DNA from: Halomonas rhizosphaerae
GTDB lineage: Bacteria; Pseudomonadota; Gammaproteobacteria; Pseudomonadales; Halomonadaceae
NCBI RefSeq assembly: GCF_030010555.1
Contig: NZ_JASCQP010000027.1
Span: 216,610 to 280,609 of the forward strand
Length of the DNA: 64,000 bases
Reading direction: 5' to 3'
Shown: positions 25,917 to 34,466 of the stretch, piece by piece
Position numbering within the stretch: position 1 is the first letter of the stretch
Layout of the letters: each line of letters begins with the position of its first letter
The notes under the pieces: generated by a model
Told to the model about the DNA's origin: nothing
The model's input: only the letters and a program-made list of their open reading frames with translations
The model's database searches: none
Translations under genes and position numbers: made by a program

Positions 25917-27111
25917 GTGTGATGTTTCACAAGCAAACACCATAAACATGGTCTATCCTGATACCAGAATTCCGCAGCATTGCTGGAGGTATCATGGCAA
26001 AGCGAGGTCGGCCTGCCACCCGGATTACCGTCACAGACGATCAAATGGATGAGCTGAATCGGCGAGTAGCAGCTCGGAAAGGACCCGCCGATGAGCGGCT
26101 CCGCGCCTTGATCATAAAAGACGGTGAGCCCGGCACGTCGATTGGCAAGCGATTGGGCATCACTGCACAAACGGTCTCGAAGTGGCGGCGTCGCTTTGCC
26201 GACTATGGTCTGGACGGCCTGTATGATGAAGTTCGTAGTGGTCGCCCACGTTCGATTTCCGACGCCGTGGTGCAGGAAGTCGTTGATCGGGTCCGCCAGG
26301 AAAAGCCGGAGGATGCCAGCCACTGGAGTACGCGCTCCATGAGTGAAGTGACAGGAATTTCCCCGGCCAGTGTGCACCGAATATGGCGGGCCTTCGGCCT
26401 CAAGCCCCATATGGAGAGGACGTTTAAGCTGTCTACCGATCCCGCTTTCGTCGACAAGGTGCATGACGTCGTCGGTCTCTACATGGATCCTCCTGACCGG
26501 GCGATCGTTCTGTCGGTCGACGAGAAGAGCCAGATTCAGGCACTTAACCGTACCCAGCCAGGCTTGCCATTGACGTTTGGACAGCCTGAAACCCGTACCC
26601 ACGACTATAAGCGCCATGGCACGACCTCGTTGTTTGCTGCGCTGAACATTGCAACAGGTGAAGTCATTGGTCGCCTCAAGCGTCGCCATCGCAGTACGGA
26701 GTTTCTGGAGTTCCTCAATGCCATCGACCGGTCAGTGCCAGCGGATCTCGATGTCCACCTCATCCTGGACAACTATGGGACCCACAAGACCGACAAGGTG
26801 AAGGCCTGGTTGGCGGAGAGGCCGCGTTATCATGTTCATTTCACGCCAACATCAGCCTCATGATTGAATCTGGTAGAGCGATTCTTTTCCACGATCAGCG
26901 AGAGGTGGATCAAGCGACAGGCGCACACCAGTGTGAAGGACTTGGAGGATTCCATCCGTCATTACCTGACGGTCTATAACGAGGATCCCAAGCCTTTCCA
27001 ATGGCGCAAAAACGATGACGAGATAGTGTCCTCGGTGGGTCGAGCTGCATCAGCTCTTAAGCGACGCCCCGACGAGCCAGATTAATTATGCGAACTTGGA
27101 AAACATCACAC
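25917..27111 (+). mobile_element. IS630-family insertion sequence
   Basis: Terminal inverted repeats GTGTGATGTTTCACAAG (left) and, read inward from the right, GTGTGATGTTTTCCAAG match at 15 of 17 positions. Each end is flanked by TA (25915-25916 and 27112-27113), the target duplication of IS630/Tc1-type elements. The element is 1195 bp and carries one transposase frame with an internal stop. Confidence 0.88.
25994..27085 (+). pseudogene. IS630-family transposase with one nonsense codon
   Basis: The frame is 363 codons but is cut by TGA at 26861-26863. The residues around the break read [20 protein letters not shown], where IS630 transposases have SASWLNLVERFF, so a single TGG to TGA change explains it. 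The N-terminal helix-turn-helix ([18 protein letters not shown]) and the DDE catalytic aspartates in SVDEKSQ and [10 protein letters not shown] are intact, as is the final glutamate region LVERFF after the stop. It is probably inactive unless read through. Confidence 0.88.
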
Positions 27112-27374
27112 TAGGCATCGCGAAGAGACTCATATACATCGCCCGCCTCTCTTGCCTTGCGGTCTTCGTAAGGACCGGCAAGTCGTCGGTAGGCCTCAAG
27201 TTTGGCACACTCTAATACGCCCACTACTTCATTTATTCGAGAATACCTGAGTCCGCCATGGGAAACGACATAGGCGTCTACAAGCCTTGTAACGAGGTAG
27301 TTTAGTTCTCCAGCCGTCTCAGGCTTAGATCCGCTATTTAAGGCCTCTCGGCGGTCTTGATCAATATAAGGCAT
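27111..27374 (-). CDS. Hypothetical protein
   Basis: An 87-residue helical protein of unknown function beginning [20 protein letters not shown] with [20 protein letters not shown] in the middle. The pattern PYI-x5-R-x10-AGELNYL recalls a family of small uncharacterised phage or plasmid proteins that bind near nucleotide substrates, but this is not certain. Its stop codon lies at the IS630 boundary, and the stop would also exist in the pre-insertion sequence, so the gene is intact. It follows the membrane-protein gene by 15 nt. Confidence 0.65.
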   Translation of the reverse strand: MPYIDQDRREALNSGSKPETAGELNYLVTRLVDAYVVSHGGLRYSRINEVVGVLECAKLEAYRRLAGPYEDRKAREAGDVYESLRDA

Positions 27375-27389
27375 GTTACGTGCCCTCCA

Positions 27390-27830
27390 CTATTGTTGAG
27401 CGAAAAAGAAGTTGGGCCAATAGCCCGCAGCAAAAAATGCCACAATGCAAAGAACGTAGATTATTCGCAGCCATAGCTTGTGACTTTTCAAACGACTTCT
27501 CGTTCTATCCAGTGTGAGCAAACGTAGCCTGGATGATGTGTCGAGGCCGACGGAGTCTGAATGCTCTATCTCTTTCAGTGCCTCCCGGCCAATGTTCACT
27601 AGTTCTTCATTTCGAAACTCCAGCACCAGGAACGCGAGGGAAACGAACGAACCGATGTACGCAGTGGCCGAAGCAAACATCAGATTTTTACTGTCAAGTC
27701 CGCTATTGTAAGCAACCAGTAGAATCCCGATAAACACCAAAAAGTAACGAAAAGCCAAGAGCCTCTGAGCCGCGTGATACTCAAACCAATTCCATGCGTA
27801 GCTGAGCTTTTCTTGATCTGTGAGTGCCAT
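27390..27830 (-). CDS. Membrane protein of unknown function
   Basis: A 146-residue protein with membrane segments at about 25-45, 50-70 and 120-140. The first region (WNWFEYHAAQRLLAFRYFLV) and the loop EFRNEELVNIGREALKEIE are typical of a family of small hypothetical inner-membrane proteins often found on mobile elements. It is followed by a short cytosolic gene after 15 nt, so the pair could be one cassette. No defence or toxin signature was proven. Confidence 0.68.
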   Translation of the reverse strand: MALTDQEKLSYAWNWFEYHAAQRLLAFRYFLVFIGILLVAYNSGLDSKNLMFASATAYIGSFVSLAFLVLEFRNEELVNIGREALKEIEHSDSVGLDTSSRLRLLTLDRTRSRLKSHKLWLRIIYVLCIVAFFAAGYWPNFFFAQQ

Positions 27831-27855
27831 GATTTCACTCCTTGCTAGCTGGACT

Positions 27856-27929
27856 TATCAAGATTTCGACACCTGATTTTACAGCATTTCCCGCCGTGCG
27901 GCATGGTGAAAAATGTTGTAAAGTTATAC
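27856..27929 (-). repeat. attC-like hairpin element
   Basis: A palindrome in which TTTACAGCATTT pairs with AAATGTTGTAAA and an inner CCGC pairs with GCGG. The right end GTTATAC and following GCACG match the sites at 19662 and 35447, and CAGCATTT with CGCCGTGCGG matches the site at 17241. The left heptamer is degenerate. Confidence 0.5.
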
Positions 27930-28368
27930 TGCACGTCATTCACTGCCCCTAAACTTCAATAAATTAAGTATAGATCGGCAGAATAACTGTTCAACACCAG
28001 TAATCGCGGCCCATGCATAACACAGATGAACGTGCAAGATACCTTTGCCGACACAGCCGTTTTGGGTCGTCCGCTGCACTCCACCCTCATAAACCAACTT
28101 GACCAATCGTGTCATATACATCACCGTCTTCCCTCTACAGGGTAGCGTCAATTCCCTGCCATGTCGTATTAGACTTTTAATTTATATTGCAGAGATAAAT
28201 TTCCACACCTGTGACTGTCAGCCATACCACCTTTCAAAAATTAGCGAGAAACTTATGGACACGCCAGGTACTGTAATGGCCGAACCCTTGGGCTACACCA
28301 CAATCAGCCCCTCTACTCTCTCAGCTCTTGCTATGCTGACAAAGTGACCAGCAAGGAGGCTCTTCACC
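27930..28368. other. Intergenic stretch, boundary of the DNA-repair module
   Basis: About 440 bases with no convincing gene; a 71-codon minus frame at 27936-28151 has no supportive features. The last part must hold the promoter of the plus-strand operon beginning at 28369. No clear LexA box was seen here. Confidence 0.4.
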
Positions 28369-28851
28369 ATGATACGAGTCGAGACGCTCGCGAGGCGGGC
28401 CTGGCAGCTCAAGGAGCAGGGCTATGCCATTGAAGACATTGCCGATGCGATGGGAAAGCCGACCAGTGCTATCGAGTTATGGATCAGCCGCTGGCCCGAG
28501 ATCGCTCAGCAGGAGGCTCCCTGGCATGAGGGGCTGAGCATTCGCACTGTGCACTGTCTCAGCGAGGCCGGCATCACCAGCCGAGAAGCCCTAGCCGAGG
28601 CATTGGAGAGCGGTAAGATCCAACGCGATCAACCACCAGGCATTGGCGTATCTCGGCTGGTAGAACTCAGGCGTTGGCTGAAAGACACGGGTACCGCGCT
28701 TCCTGAAGCACCGACCAGGGCCATGATAATCGACCTGTCACTCGAGGCCGAAGCGGCACTCAAGCATCTCAAGACAATGTCGGGGCAGAATGCCTCCCAG
28801 CTGATCAGCCGGCTGCTGGTCGAAGCTGATGAAATCAACCCGAGCGACTGA
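28369..28851 (+). CDS. Hypothetical HTH protein upstream of SRAP gene
   Basis: A 160-residue protein. Residues 8-40 (AWQLKEQGYAIEDIADAMGK) form a helix-turn-helix of the resolvase or sigma-like type, and residues 55-85 (SIRTVHCLSEAGITSREALA) look like a helix-hairpin-helix or RNA-polymerase-alpha-CTD-like domain. The C-terminus (IIDLSLEAEAALKHLKTMSG to SQLISRLLVE) looks like a ribbon-helix-helix segment. AAGGAGG precedes the ATG. It is 2 nt from the SRAP gene, so it is probably a regulator or partner in DNA repair. Confidence 0.7.
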   Translation: MIRVETLARRAWQLKEQGYAIEDIADAMGKPTSAIELWISRWPEIAQQEAPWHEGLSIRTVHCLSEAGITSREALAEALESGKIQRDQPPGIGVSRLVELRRWLKDTGTALPEAPTRAMIIDLSLEAEAALKHLKTMSGQNASQLISRLLVEADEINPSD

Positions 28852-28853
28852 CC

Positions 28854-29510
28854 ATGTGTGGACGCTTCGCACTGTTCTCTGATCCTCCCCGGATCTCGCG
28901 TCGCCTCGGTCTGCCCGAAGCAGAGGCGCAATGGCAGGCACGGTACAACATCCCTCCCGGGACCTGGATTCCTGCCGCTAGGCGACGCGATGACGACTCT
29001 CCCCTAACACTGGATGAGGTGTGGTGGGGCTACAAACCACGCTGGGCCAAGGAGGACGCCCCTGAGCCGATTAATGCCACTGTCGAGAAGGTGGCCACCT
29101 CCAACTCTTTCAAGGGAGCGTTCGCCCACCATCGCTGCCTGGTGCCGGCCGATGGCTGGTTCGAGTGGGTCGCAGTTGATGGTCAGAAGCAACCGCACTT
29201 CCTGTGCCGGGAGGATCGGGAGCCCATCTGGCTGGCAGCCATCTGGGCCGAACGCGCAGACGGTGCACCCGGCTGCGCTATCCTGACCGAACCCGCTCGC
29301 GGAGTTGCCCAGCAGATCCATCCCCGCATGCCGCTAGTGCTGGATGACGAGAGCCTGGAGCCATGGCTCGATCCGGACATGACAGACCGCGAGACGTTGC
29401 GTCAGATCATTCATCACCTGAACGCTGAGCACATCACTCACTGGCCAGTGTCATCTCGAGTCAACAAGCCCGCCGAGAACGATCCCAGCCTGATTGAGCC
29501 GGCCACTTAG
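28854..29510 (+). CDS. SOS response-associated peptidase family protein (SRAP; YedK/HMCES-like)
   Basis: The 218-residue protein begins MCGRF, so after methionine removal the catalytic Cys2 is exposed. The other active-site residues are visible: N32 in RYNIPP, E104 in PADGWFEW, and H156 in IHPRMP. SRAP proteins form a covalent thiazolidine link to abasic sites in single-stranded DNA and shield them. The gene sits with a Y-family polymerase operon, consistent with DNA-damage tolerance. Length and motifs are complete. It overlaps no neighbour and follows the HTH gene by 2 nt. Confidence 0.95.
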   Translation: MCGRFALFSDPPRISRRLGLPEAEAQWQARYNIPPGTWIPAARRRDDDSPLTLDEVWWGYKPRWAKEDAPEPINATVEKVATSNSFKGAFAHHRCLVPADGWFEWVAVDGQKQPHFLCREDREPIWLAAIWAERADGAPGCAILTEPARGVAQQIHPRMPLVLDDESLEPWLDPDMTDRETLRQIIHHLNAEHITHWPVSSRVNKPAENDPSLIEPAT

Positions 29511-29577
29511 GACTAGCATTGATCTTTGTCCATGCGCCCACGACCATGGGAAGTTTTACGCATGGAGCACACTCTGG

Positions 29578-30630
29578 ATGGTCGCTCGTCTGTTCGTTGC
29601 CTGGCTGGCCCTCCTCCCCCTGTCGACCCAGGCCGATGTCCTGATTGGCAGCTGGAACATCCGCCATCTCGGCTGGGACAACGACAAGGCAATGCCTCAG
29701 GTGGCTCATGTGGCCAACCACTTCGACCTGCTCGCGATCCAGGAGCTGATGGATACCTCGGCCCTGGCGCGTCTAGAGCAAAAAGTGGAAGCCCTCTCCG
29801 GCGAGGCTTGGTCCTCAATGGCCAGCCGTGAGCTGGGCCACTCGTCCTACACCGAACACTATGCCTTCCTGTGGCGCGAGAGCGAGGTCACATACGAAGA
29901 TGGCGCAGTGGTATACCTCGATCACGGTGATGTCTTCAGTCGTGAACCCTATGCGGCTCGCTTCCGTGACCTGGAGACCGACGACGTGTTTACCGCCGCC
30001 ACAGTGCATGTTGTCTACGGAGACGGTGTCAGTGACCGGCTACCGGAGATCCAGGCCCTGGCCGATTACTGGCAGTGGCTGGACGAGATCGCCAGTGGTA
30101 CACCGCGCCTGCTGATGGGAGATTTCAATCTGGCGCCGAACCATGACGGCTGGGCGCCACTGCGAGCGCTCGGCGCGGAGCCGGCGATCATCGAAGGACG
30201 CACGACTCTGGGCACGACAGCGGGAGCCTACAGCAACCTCTATGACAACTTTTGGTTCGACGCCTCTGCCCTGGATCCATCCGATCGCGGCATTCTCCGC
30301 TTCCCGGATCTCCTGTCCCTGAGCCACCAGGATGCTCGTGACCGCATCTCTGACCACGCACCGGTCTATGTCGGCCTGAGCGGTGCTGAGCTGCAACGGG
30401 TACATGACGCCAACGGGAAGCGGATGCCTGCCTCTTCGCCCCCTGAGTGCATCGATCTCAACACCAGCCGAATCTCGCAGCTAGATGAGCTACCCCACAT
30501 AGGCCCTGCCCGGGCCGAGGACATCGTGGAAGGACGACCGTGGGCATCTACTGATCACCTTACCCGTGTTAACGGTCTTGGTACCGCCAGGGTGCAGGAG
30601 ATCCAGGCTAGCGAGCTGCTATGCCAGTGA
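29578..30630 (+). CDS. Exported endonuclease/exonuclease/phosphatase-family protein with helix-hairpin-helix tail
   Basis: A 350-residue protein from the ATG at 29578, preceded by GGAG; an in-frame start overlapping the SRAP gene gives an unlikely N-terminus. A signal peptide (MVARLFVAWLALLPLSTQA) leads into an EEP domain with GSWNIRHLGW, AIQELMD, LLMGDFNL and ISDHAPV, the metal-binding and catalytic motifs of DNase I-like enzymes. The last 55 residues (LNTSRISQLDELPHIGPARA to RVNGLGTARVQEIQ) are a ComEA-like helix-hairpin-helix DNA-binding segment. It is probably a secreted or periplasmic nuclease. A disulfide between the C-terminal cysteines is possible. Confidence 0.85.
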   Translation: MVARLFVAWLALLPLSTQADVLIGSWNIRHLGWDNDKAMPQVAHVANHFDLLAIQELMDTSALARLEQKVEALSGEAWSSMASRELGHSSYTEHYAFLWRESEVTYEDGAVVYLDHGDVFSREPYAARFRDLETDDVFTAATVHVVYGDGVSDRLPEIQALADYWQWLDEIASGTPRLLMGDFNLAPNHDGWAPLRALGAEPAIIEGRTTLGTTAGAYSNLYDNFWFDASALDPSDRGILRFPDLLSLSHQDARDRISDHAPVYVGLSGAELQRVHDANGKRMPASSPPECIDLNTSRISQLDELPHIGPARAEDIVEGRPWASTDHLTRVNGLGTARVQEIQASELLCQ

Positions 30631-30634
30631 GGAA

Positions 30635-31909
30635 TTAGCGCACCTTGGGTAATTCGTCCCAACGCGTCGTCCAGCGCGGTGTACGGTTAGCGCATCGGAG
30701 ATGCCAGGCGGCACCGGGCGAGGGGCGCCCAAACGTCACGGTGCCTCGACCCATCCGGCGGTTGAGGTTATCAAGGGTCACCATAAGGCGGTCGTTACGT
30801 TCACGGTCGGCTCGGCTCTGCGTAGTATCCAGCAACGAGAGCTGTTGCCGGTTGGCATCCACCAGATCGATCAGCATCACGCCGGCCTTCATGAATCTGT
30901 AGTGGGGACGAAAGATGGAGTTAAACGCCTGACTGGCGGCATGCAGGATGTCAAGGCTATCGTCGGTGGGCTGCGGCAGCTCCACGATGGTGCTGGGGGA
31001 GTACTGCGGCAGATCGGGACGGTGACGATTGGTTTTTAGGAATACGTAGACTGCACGCGCCACGCTGTCCTGGGCACGTAGCTTCTCGGCGCTGCGCTGA
31101 GCATACTGGCGGATCGCCTGGTGGATCTCCTGTCGGTTGTCGGTCAGACGGCCGAAGGACCGCGAGGTCATGATCCGCTGACGCGCCTCCCCCGGGTCGT
31201 TCATCTCGATACATGGAACGCCCTTTAGCTCCAGACAGGTACGCTCCAGGGTCACCGAGAAGCGCTGGCGAATCTTTTTCGGGTCTGCCTGTGCCAGGTC
31301 CCATGCCGTCTGCATGCCAAGTAAACCAAGCTGCTCTACCAGCCGACGCCCCACACCCCAAACGTCACTAAGCGCCACCTGCTGCAACAGGGCCTCGCAC
31401 TCAGCACTGCCGGGACTGAGTACACAGACGCCGCCATAGATCGGTATCTTTTTGGCCGCCCCGTTGGCCAGCTTAGCGAGGGTGCGGGTCGGAGCGATCC
31501 CCACGCTGACCGGGACGTGCGTGAAGCGGCGCACCTTGGTGAACAGTTCCTGGGCATGGGCATGCATCTGTTCTGGGGCGAAGCCATCGAAGCGGACGAA
31601 CATCTCGTCGATCGAATACGGCTCAACCCCTGCCGAGAACTCCTCAAGCACCTGCTGCACCCGTGAAGACATGTCGCCATAGAGTTCGTAGTTGGACGAC
31701 AGCAGCTGGATCCGGTGCCGACGCAGCAGCGGCCTCATTTCAAAGGCCGGCGTGCCCATCTCCACGCCCAGTGCCTTGAGTTCATTGGAGCGTGCGATCA
31801 CGCAGCCGTCGTTGTTGGAGAGCACACCCACGGGAACGCCCTCCAGACGGGGCTGGAAGGCCCTCTCACAGCTGACATAAAAGTTATTGCAGTCGATGAG
31901 CCCGATCAC
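30635..31909 (-). CDS. umuC: UmuC-type translesion DNA polymerase V catalytic subunit
   Basis: A 424-residue Y-family polymerase. The catalytic motifs are IGLIDCNNFYVSCERAF at the N-terminus and YSIDEMFVRF (with the SIDE metal ligands) near residue 100; the thumb and little-finger domains follow through to DUF4113-like residues at the C-terminus. The GTG at 31909 follows GGAAG and gives the usual family N-terminus; an in-frame ATG at 31942 would overlap umuD by 17 nt. It makes error-prone DNA across lesions together with UmuD'. It is in one operon with umuD behind a LexA-box. Confidence 0.95.
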   Translation of the reverse strand: MIGLIDCNNFYVSCERAFQPRLEGVPVGVLSNNDGCVIARSNELKALGVEMGTPAFEMRPLLRRHRIQLLSSNYELYGDMSSRVQQVLEEFSAGVEPYSIDEMFVRFDGFAPEQMHAHAQELFTKVRRFTHVPVSVGIAPTRTLAKLANGAAKKIPIYGGVCVLSPGSAECEALLQQVALSDVWGVGRRLVEQLGLLGMQTAWDLAQADPKKIRQRFSVTLERTCLELKGVPCIEMNDPGEARQRIMTSRSFGRLTDNRQEIHQAIRQYAQRSAEKLRAQDSVARAVYVFLKTNRHRPDLPQYSPSTIVELPQPTDDSLDILHAASQAFNSIFRPHYRFMKAGVMLIDLVDANRQQLSLLDTTQSRADRERNDRLMVTLDNLNRRMGRGTVTFGRPSPGAAWHLRCANRTPRWTTRWDELPKVR

Positions 31910-31925
31910 AGCGTTGGCTTCCAGG

Positions 31926-32366
31926 CTACACCGGATACTCATGAACCACGGCACGCACCACGCCCCAGGCTTGGCACTCTAGATCGGCAGCTGGGATCGG
32001 CCGATAGTTCGGGTTACTCGAGGTCAGGTAAGGTCGATTGCCCAGCAGCTCATAGCGCTTCACCACCAGTTCCCCTTCCACTGATGCCACCAGGATGTGA
32101 CCCGGCCTCGGCTCGATAGCGCTATCGACCACAAGGAGATCGCCAGCATGGATGCCGAGCGCTTCCATGCTGTCGCCTGTCACCGTCATGAAGAAGGTCG
32201 AGGACGCTCGCTTCACCAGCCGTTCGTTGAGATCCAATGTGCGGCCCTCGTAGTCCTGGGCCGGGCTGGGAAATCCTGAGAGACCGCCCCGCGTGAGCGT
32301 CAACGGGAATGGGAGCGGCAAGGCCGGCGGTTCCGGATGGGCTGGGATGAGCGCACTGTGGGACAT
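31926..32366 (-). CDS. umuD: UmuD, self-cleaving polymerase V subunit
   Basis: A 146-residue peptidase-S24 protein. The Ser-Lys catalytic dyad is S66 in TGDSMEAL and K103 in VVKRYE. The autocleavage region LSGFPSPAQDY aligns with CGFPSPAADY of E. coli UmuD, so the scissile bond would be S30-G31 (E. coli has Cys-Gly). RecA filaments trigger the cleavage that makes active UmuD'. AGGAGG precedes the ATG, and a LexA box overlaps the promoter. It lies directly ahead of umuC. Confidence 0.95.
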   Translation of the reverse strand: MSHSALIPAHPEPPALPLPFPLTLTRGGLSGFPSPAQDYEGRTLDLNERLVKRASSTFFMTVTGDSMEALGIHAGDLLVVDSAIEPRPGHILVASVEGELVVKRYELLGNRPYLTSSNPNYRPIPAADLECQAWGVVRAVVHEYPV

Positions 32367-32382
32367 GATGGCCTCCTATCGA

Positions 32383-32402
32383 TACCTGATATTTATACAG
32401 TA
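32383..32402 (-). promoter_or_regulatory. LexA box of the umuDC operon
   Basis: Read on the minus strand the site is TACTGTATAAATATCAGGTA, 17 nt upstream of the umuD ATG and close to the gammaproteobacterial SOS-box consensus (CTGT-N8-ACAG; here one half is CAGG). Confidence 0.8.
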
Positions 32403-32559
32403 TCAGGCAGGAGGCGTCGCCTGCCAAGGCTTCTGGCCACTCGTGGGCTGGCTTTGGTCTACTCCATTGTCAGCAGGGGGATTTTTCTTCGCAAGCAGTC
32501 CATTAGAAAGAACTGAATTTCTGTATGCAGCCAGAAGCGGCCATTGAGATTTCCCTGAT

Positions 32560-32618
32560 ATTTAACGCGAAGAGAAGCTGCGGACCGTCAGCGAGCCGCA
32601 TTACGCGAATTGTTATTG
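32560..32618 (-). repeat. attC-like integron recombination site
   Basis: A 59-bp element beginning ATTTAAC (matches RYYYAAC) and ending GTTATTG. The internal stem pairs TAACGCG-type and CGCGAATTGTTA arms, and an inner GCTGCGG pairs with CCGCA. It starts 6 nt after the stop of the DUF2971 gene, the expected place for the attC of that cassette. Confidence 0.65.
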
Positions 32619-32624
32619 GTTGCT

Positions 32625-33257
32625 TTACCAAAGTTCTCCAAGAGCCGGCACTGAGTCTGCATCTATTCCCTCATCACCAATTCCTGTTCGGTAAATTTCA
32701 ATATCTTTTCGCTCACAAATTATCCGGAGTGCTTCGAAGAGAGATGGATTCATTCGATGACCAACTATTATCCGTCTTACGGGATTAGGCAGTTCAAAAA
32801 AATGCTCTCCGTGCAAGATCCGGAATTCTTTTTCATATGACCAATCTATATATTTTGAAGCAAATATGTGCCGCGCAGTTTCACGAGGTACATTAATATC
32901 CTGGAAATTTACATTGGTGAATACGCCCCCATACTCCATCTTCACCAAACTTGGATGATTGTCGGGAATATCGACCTCAATTGCCACACCAGAAAACCCG
33001 TCTGCATAGTGGGCCCAAAGCAAATGGCTGTCATAGGTGCTCGAAAGCGAGCAGATCCGAACTTTCTTTTTCTCTGTTCTAATATCATCTAAATGGGCCG
33101 AACGATCTACTTCGTCGGTAGACCTGTGAGAGTAGACGAATTGACCTTCCATTGGATCATTGAGCATTGTCCAATCTGCACAGTAAAGGCGGTCGTTAAA
33201 CATGATGTCGAGGGTGAACTCAATCTGAGAGGGTTCCCTAAATTTATACAATAGCAT
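32625..33257 (-). CDS. DUF2971 family protein
   Basis: A 210-residue protein with the DUF2971 pattern: LYKFREPS at the N-terminus, LYCADWTMLNDPMEG (about 24-38), CSLSSTYDSHLLWAHYADG (about 69-87) then FSGVAIEVD, and KYIDWSYEKEFRI (about 136-148). The molecular function of the family is unknown; members are frequent in defence islands and integron cassettes. It is flanked by attC-like sites at 32560 and 33282, so it forms one gene cassette of about 700 bp. The GC content is low, unlike the umuDC genes next to it. Confidence 0.9.
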   Translation of the reverse strand: MLLYKFREPSQIEFTLDIMFNDRLYCADWTMLNDPMEGQFVYSHRSTDEVDRSAHLDDIRTEKKKVRICSLSSTYDSHLLWAHYADGFSGVAIEVDIPDNHPSLVKMEYGGVFTNVNFQDINVPRETARHIFASKYIDWSYEKEFRILHGEHFFELPNPVRRIIVGHRMNPSLFEALRIICERKDIEIYRTGIGDEGIDADSVPALGELW

Positions 33258-33281
33258 GAATCGTCAACCTCTCCTAAGAAC

Positions 33282-33353
33282 TAATAACGCCCGCATTTGC
33301 AGCTGGTTGGGAGCGCAGCGAAAAACAAGTTCGAGAACATGCACTTGTTACAA
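33282..33353 (-). repeat. attC-like integron recombination site (best example)
   Basis: On the minus strand the 72-bp element starts with TTGTAACAAG, whose TAA is the stop codon of the preceding gene, and ends with GCGGGCGTTATTAG, closely resembling known attC ends. The arms TGCATGTTCTCGAACTTGTT and CGCATTTGCAGCTGGTTGGG (complement of the far arm) pair imperfectly, and TTCGCTGCGCT forms the variable tip. Confidence 0.75.
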
Positions 33354-34466
33354 GCTTGGTTCACGATACTGCTCATGTAGTTTCAATTTTGCTTCCTCAA
33401 GTTGTGACAAGAGAGCCTCTTTAACTTTGTTTGTTGAAATTGAAGAAGTTTTATCGCTAAAGCTTATACTAGCAACCGTAATCAGCAATTCGGCATCACT
33501 TCTTTCACGACTAATGAATTCGCTAAACTCAAATACAATCTTACAATCGCCAGAGCACTCTTCTTGAGAAAAAGAGTATTCTGCCTCGATACGGTATACC
33601 TCTAAAAACTGATGATAATGTTTATCTTTCACAAAAAACGTTGTATGAATATCATTGCCCTGAAGAATCATGTTTTTTATCTTATCTTCCATCCAAGAAA
33701 TATCACCTGGCAATTCCGTCTTTTTATCTGGTCTAAAGCCTATATCCTTAGTGTCTTTAAAGTACAAAGCCTCCTTAAGTTGCTTCTGAGATAACTCCTG
33801 TAGAAATGCTACCCTGCTGGAATTATTGAAGTCGTTAAATCTAATACGCCTGACCTCTGCCTCGCTGCTTACAAACCCCTCACATTTCATATTCTGGACG
33901 ATTTTTCGAGAAACCTTATCCGCAACAAGCTTAGTCTCTTGAGATGTATGATTCAAACTCATGCTTACATTTAAGTTATCGACGCCTTTCCTTAGCGTAA
34001 CTTTACCAGAAAATTGAGAAGTATTTTTATCCCAACTTTTTGTTAAATCATACCTCTCCACTTTGAACTCCATTTCCACATGATCTTGATCTCCATCTAC
34101 CGCTTTAAAATTAGGCGCTCCCAATACTTTGTAGTTAGAAAACGGCTGATCAATAATATCTTGTATATTTAGCTCTACCGGGATCGCATCGAGTAAAGGC
34201 TTGTCGCCTCCAGCCCATGGTATACTCTGCGTGTGGACCTTTGGGTTGTCCTCTTTTCCTTTAACTTTATCAATCAGCTCTTCAAGCTCATAAGGCGAGA
34301 TTCCGGTCTTTATAAGGACCGGAATCGTATTTACCTTTTCTTCATCAGAAAAAAAAACACCCCTTCTTCTCAAAATTGACTTAATGTCGGCCTTAGTAAT
34401 TCCCGGTTGACTAAGAAACTCTCTTAACGGATCACCATAAGGTAAGAGAAATCTTTTATTGTTCAT
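33348..34466 (-). CDS. Probable GAPS4b-like partner of the two-gene antiphage cassette
   Basis: A 372-residue low-GC protein. It begins MNNKRFLLPYGDPLREFLSQ, followed by a small helical domain (ITKADIKSILRRRGVFFSDE) and a long mixed alpha/beta body, VKDKHYHQFLEVYRIEAEYS near residue 285 and a charged C-terminal helix. From memory it resembles GapS4b family proteins, the partner of a nuclease-like GapS4a in the GAPS4 defence system. Its start overlaps the upstream gene by 11 nt, so the pair is translationally coupled. Its stop codon lies inside the attC-like site. Family identity needs a profile search. Confidence 0.68.
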   Translation of the reverse strand: MNNKRFLLPYGDPLREFLSQPGITKADIKSILRRRGVFFSDEEKVNTIPVLIKTGISPYELEELIDKVKGKEDNPKVHTQSIPWAGGDKPLLDAIPVELNIQDIIDQPFSNYKVLGAPNFKAVDGDQDHVEMEFKVERYDLTKSWDKNTSQFSGKVTLRKGVDNLNVSMSLNHTSQETKLVADKVSRKIVQNMKCEGFVSSEAEVRRIRFNDFNNSSRVAFLQELSQKQLKEALYFKDTKDIGFRPDKKTELPGDISWMEDKIKNMILQGNDIHTTFFVKDKHYHQFLEVYRIEAEYSFSQEECSGDCKIVFEFSEFISRERSDAELLITVASISFSDKTSSISTNKVKEALLSQLEEAKLKLHEQYREPSL

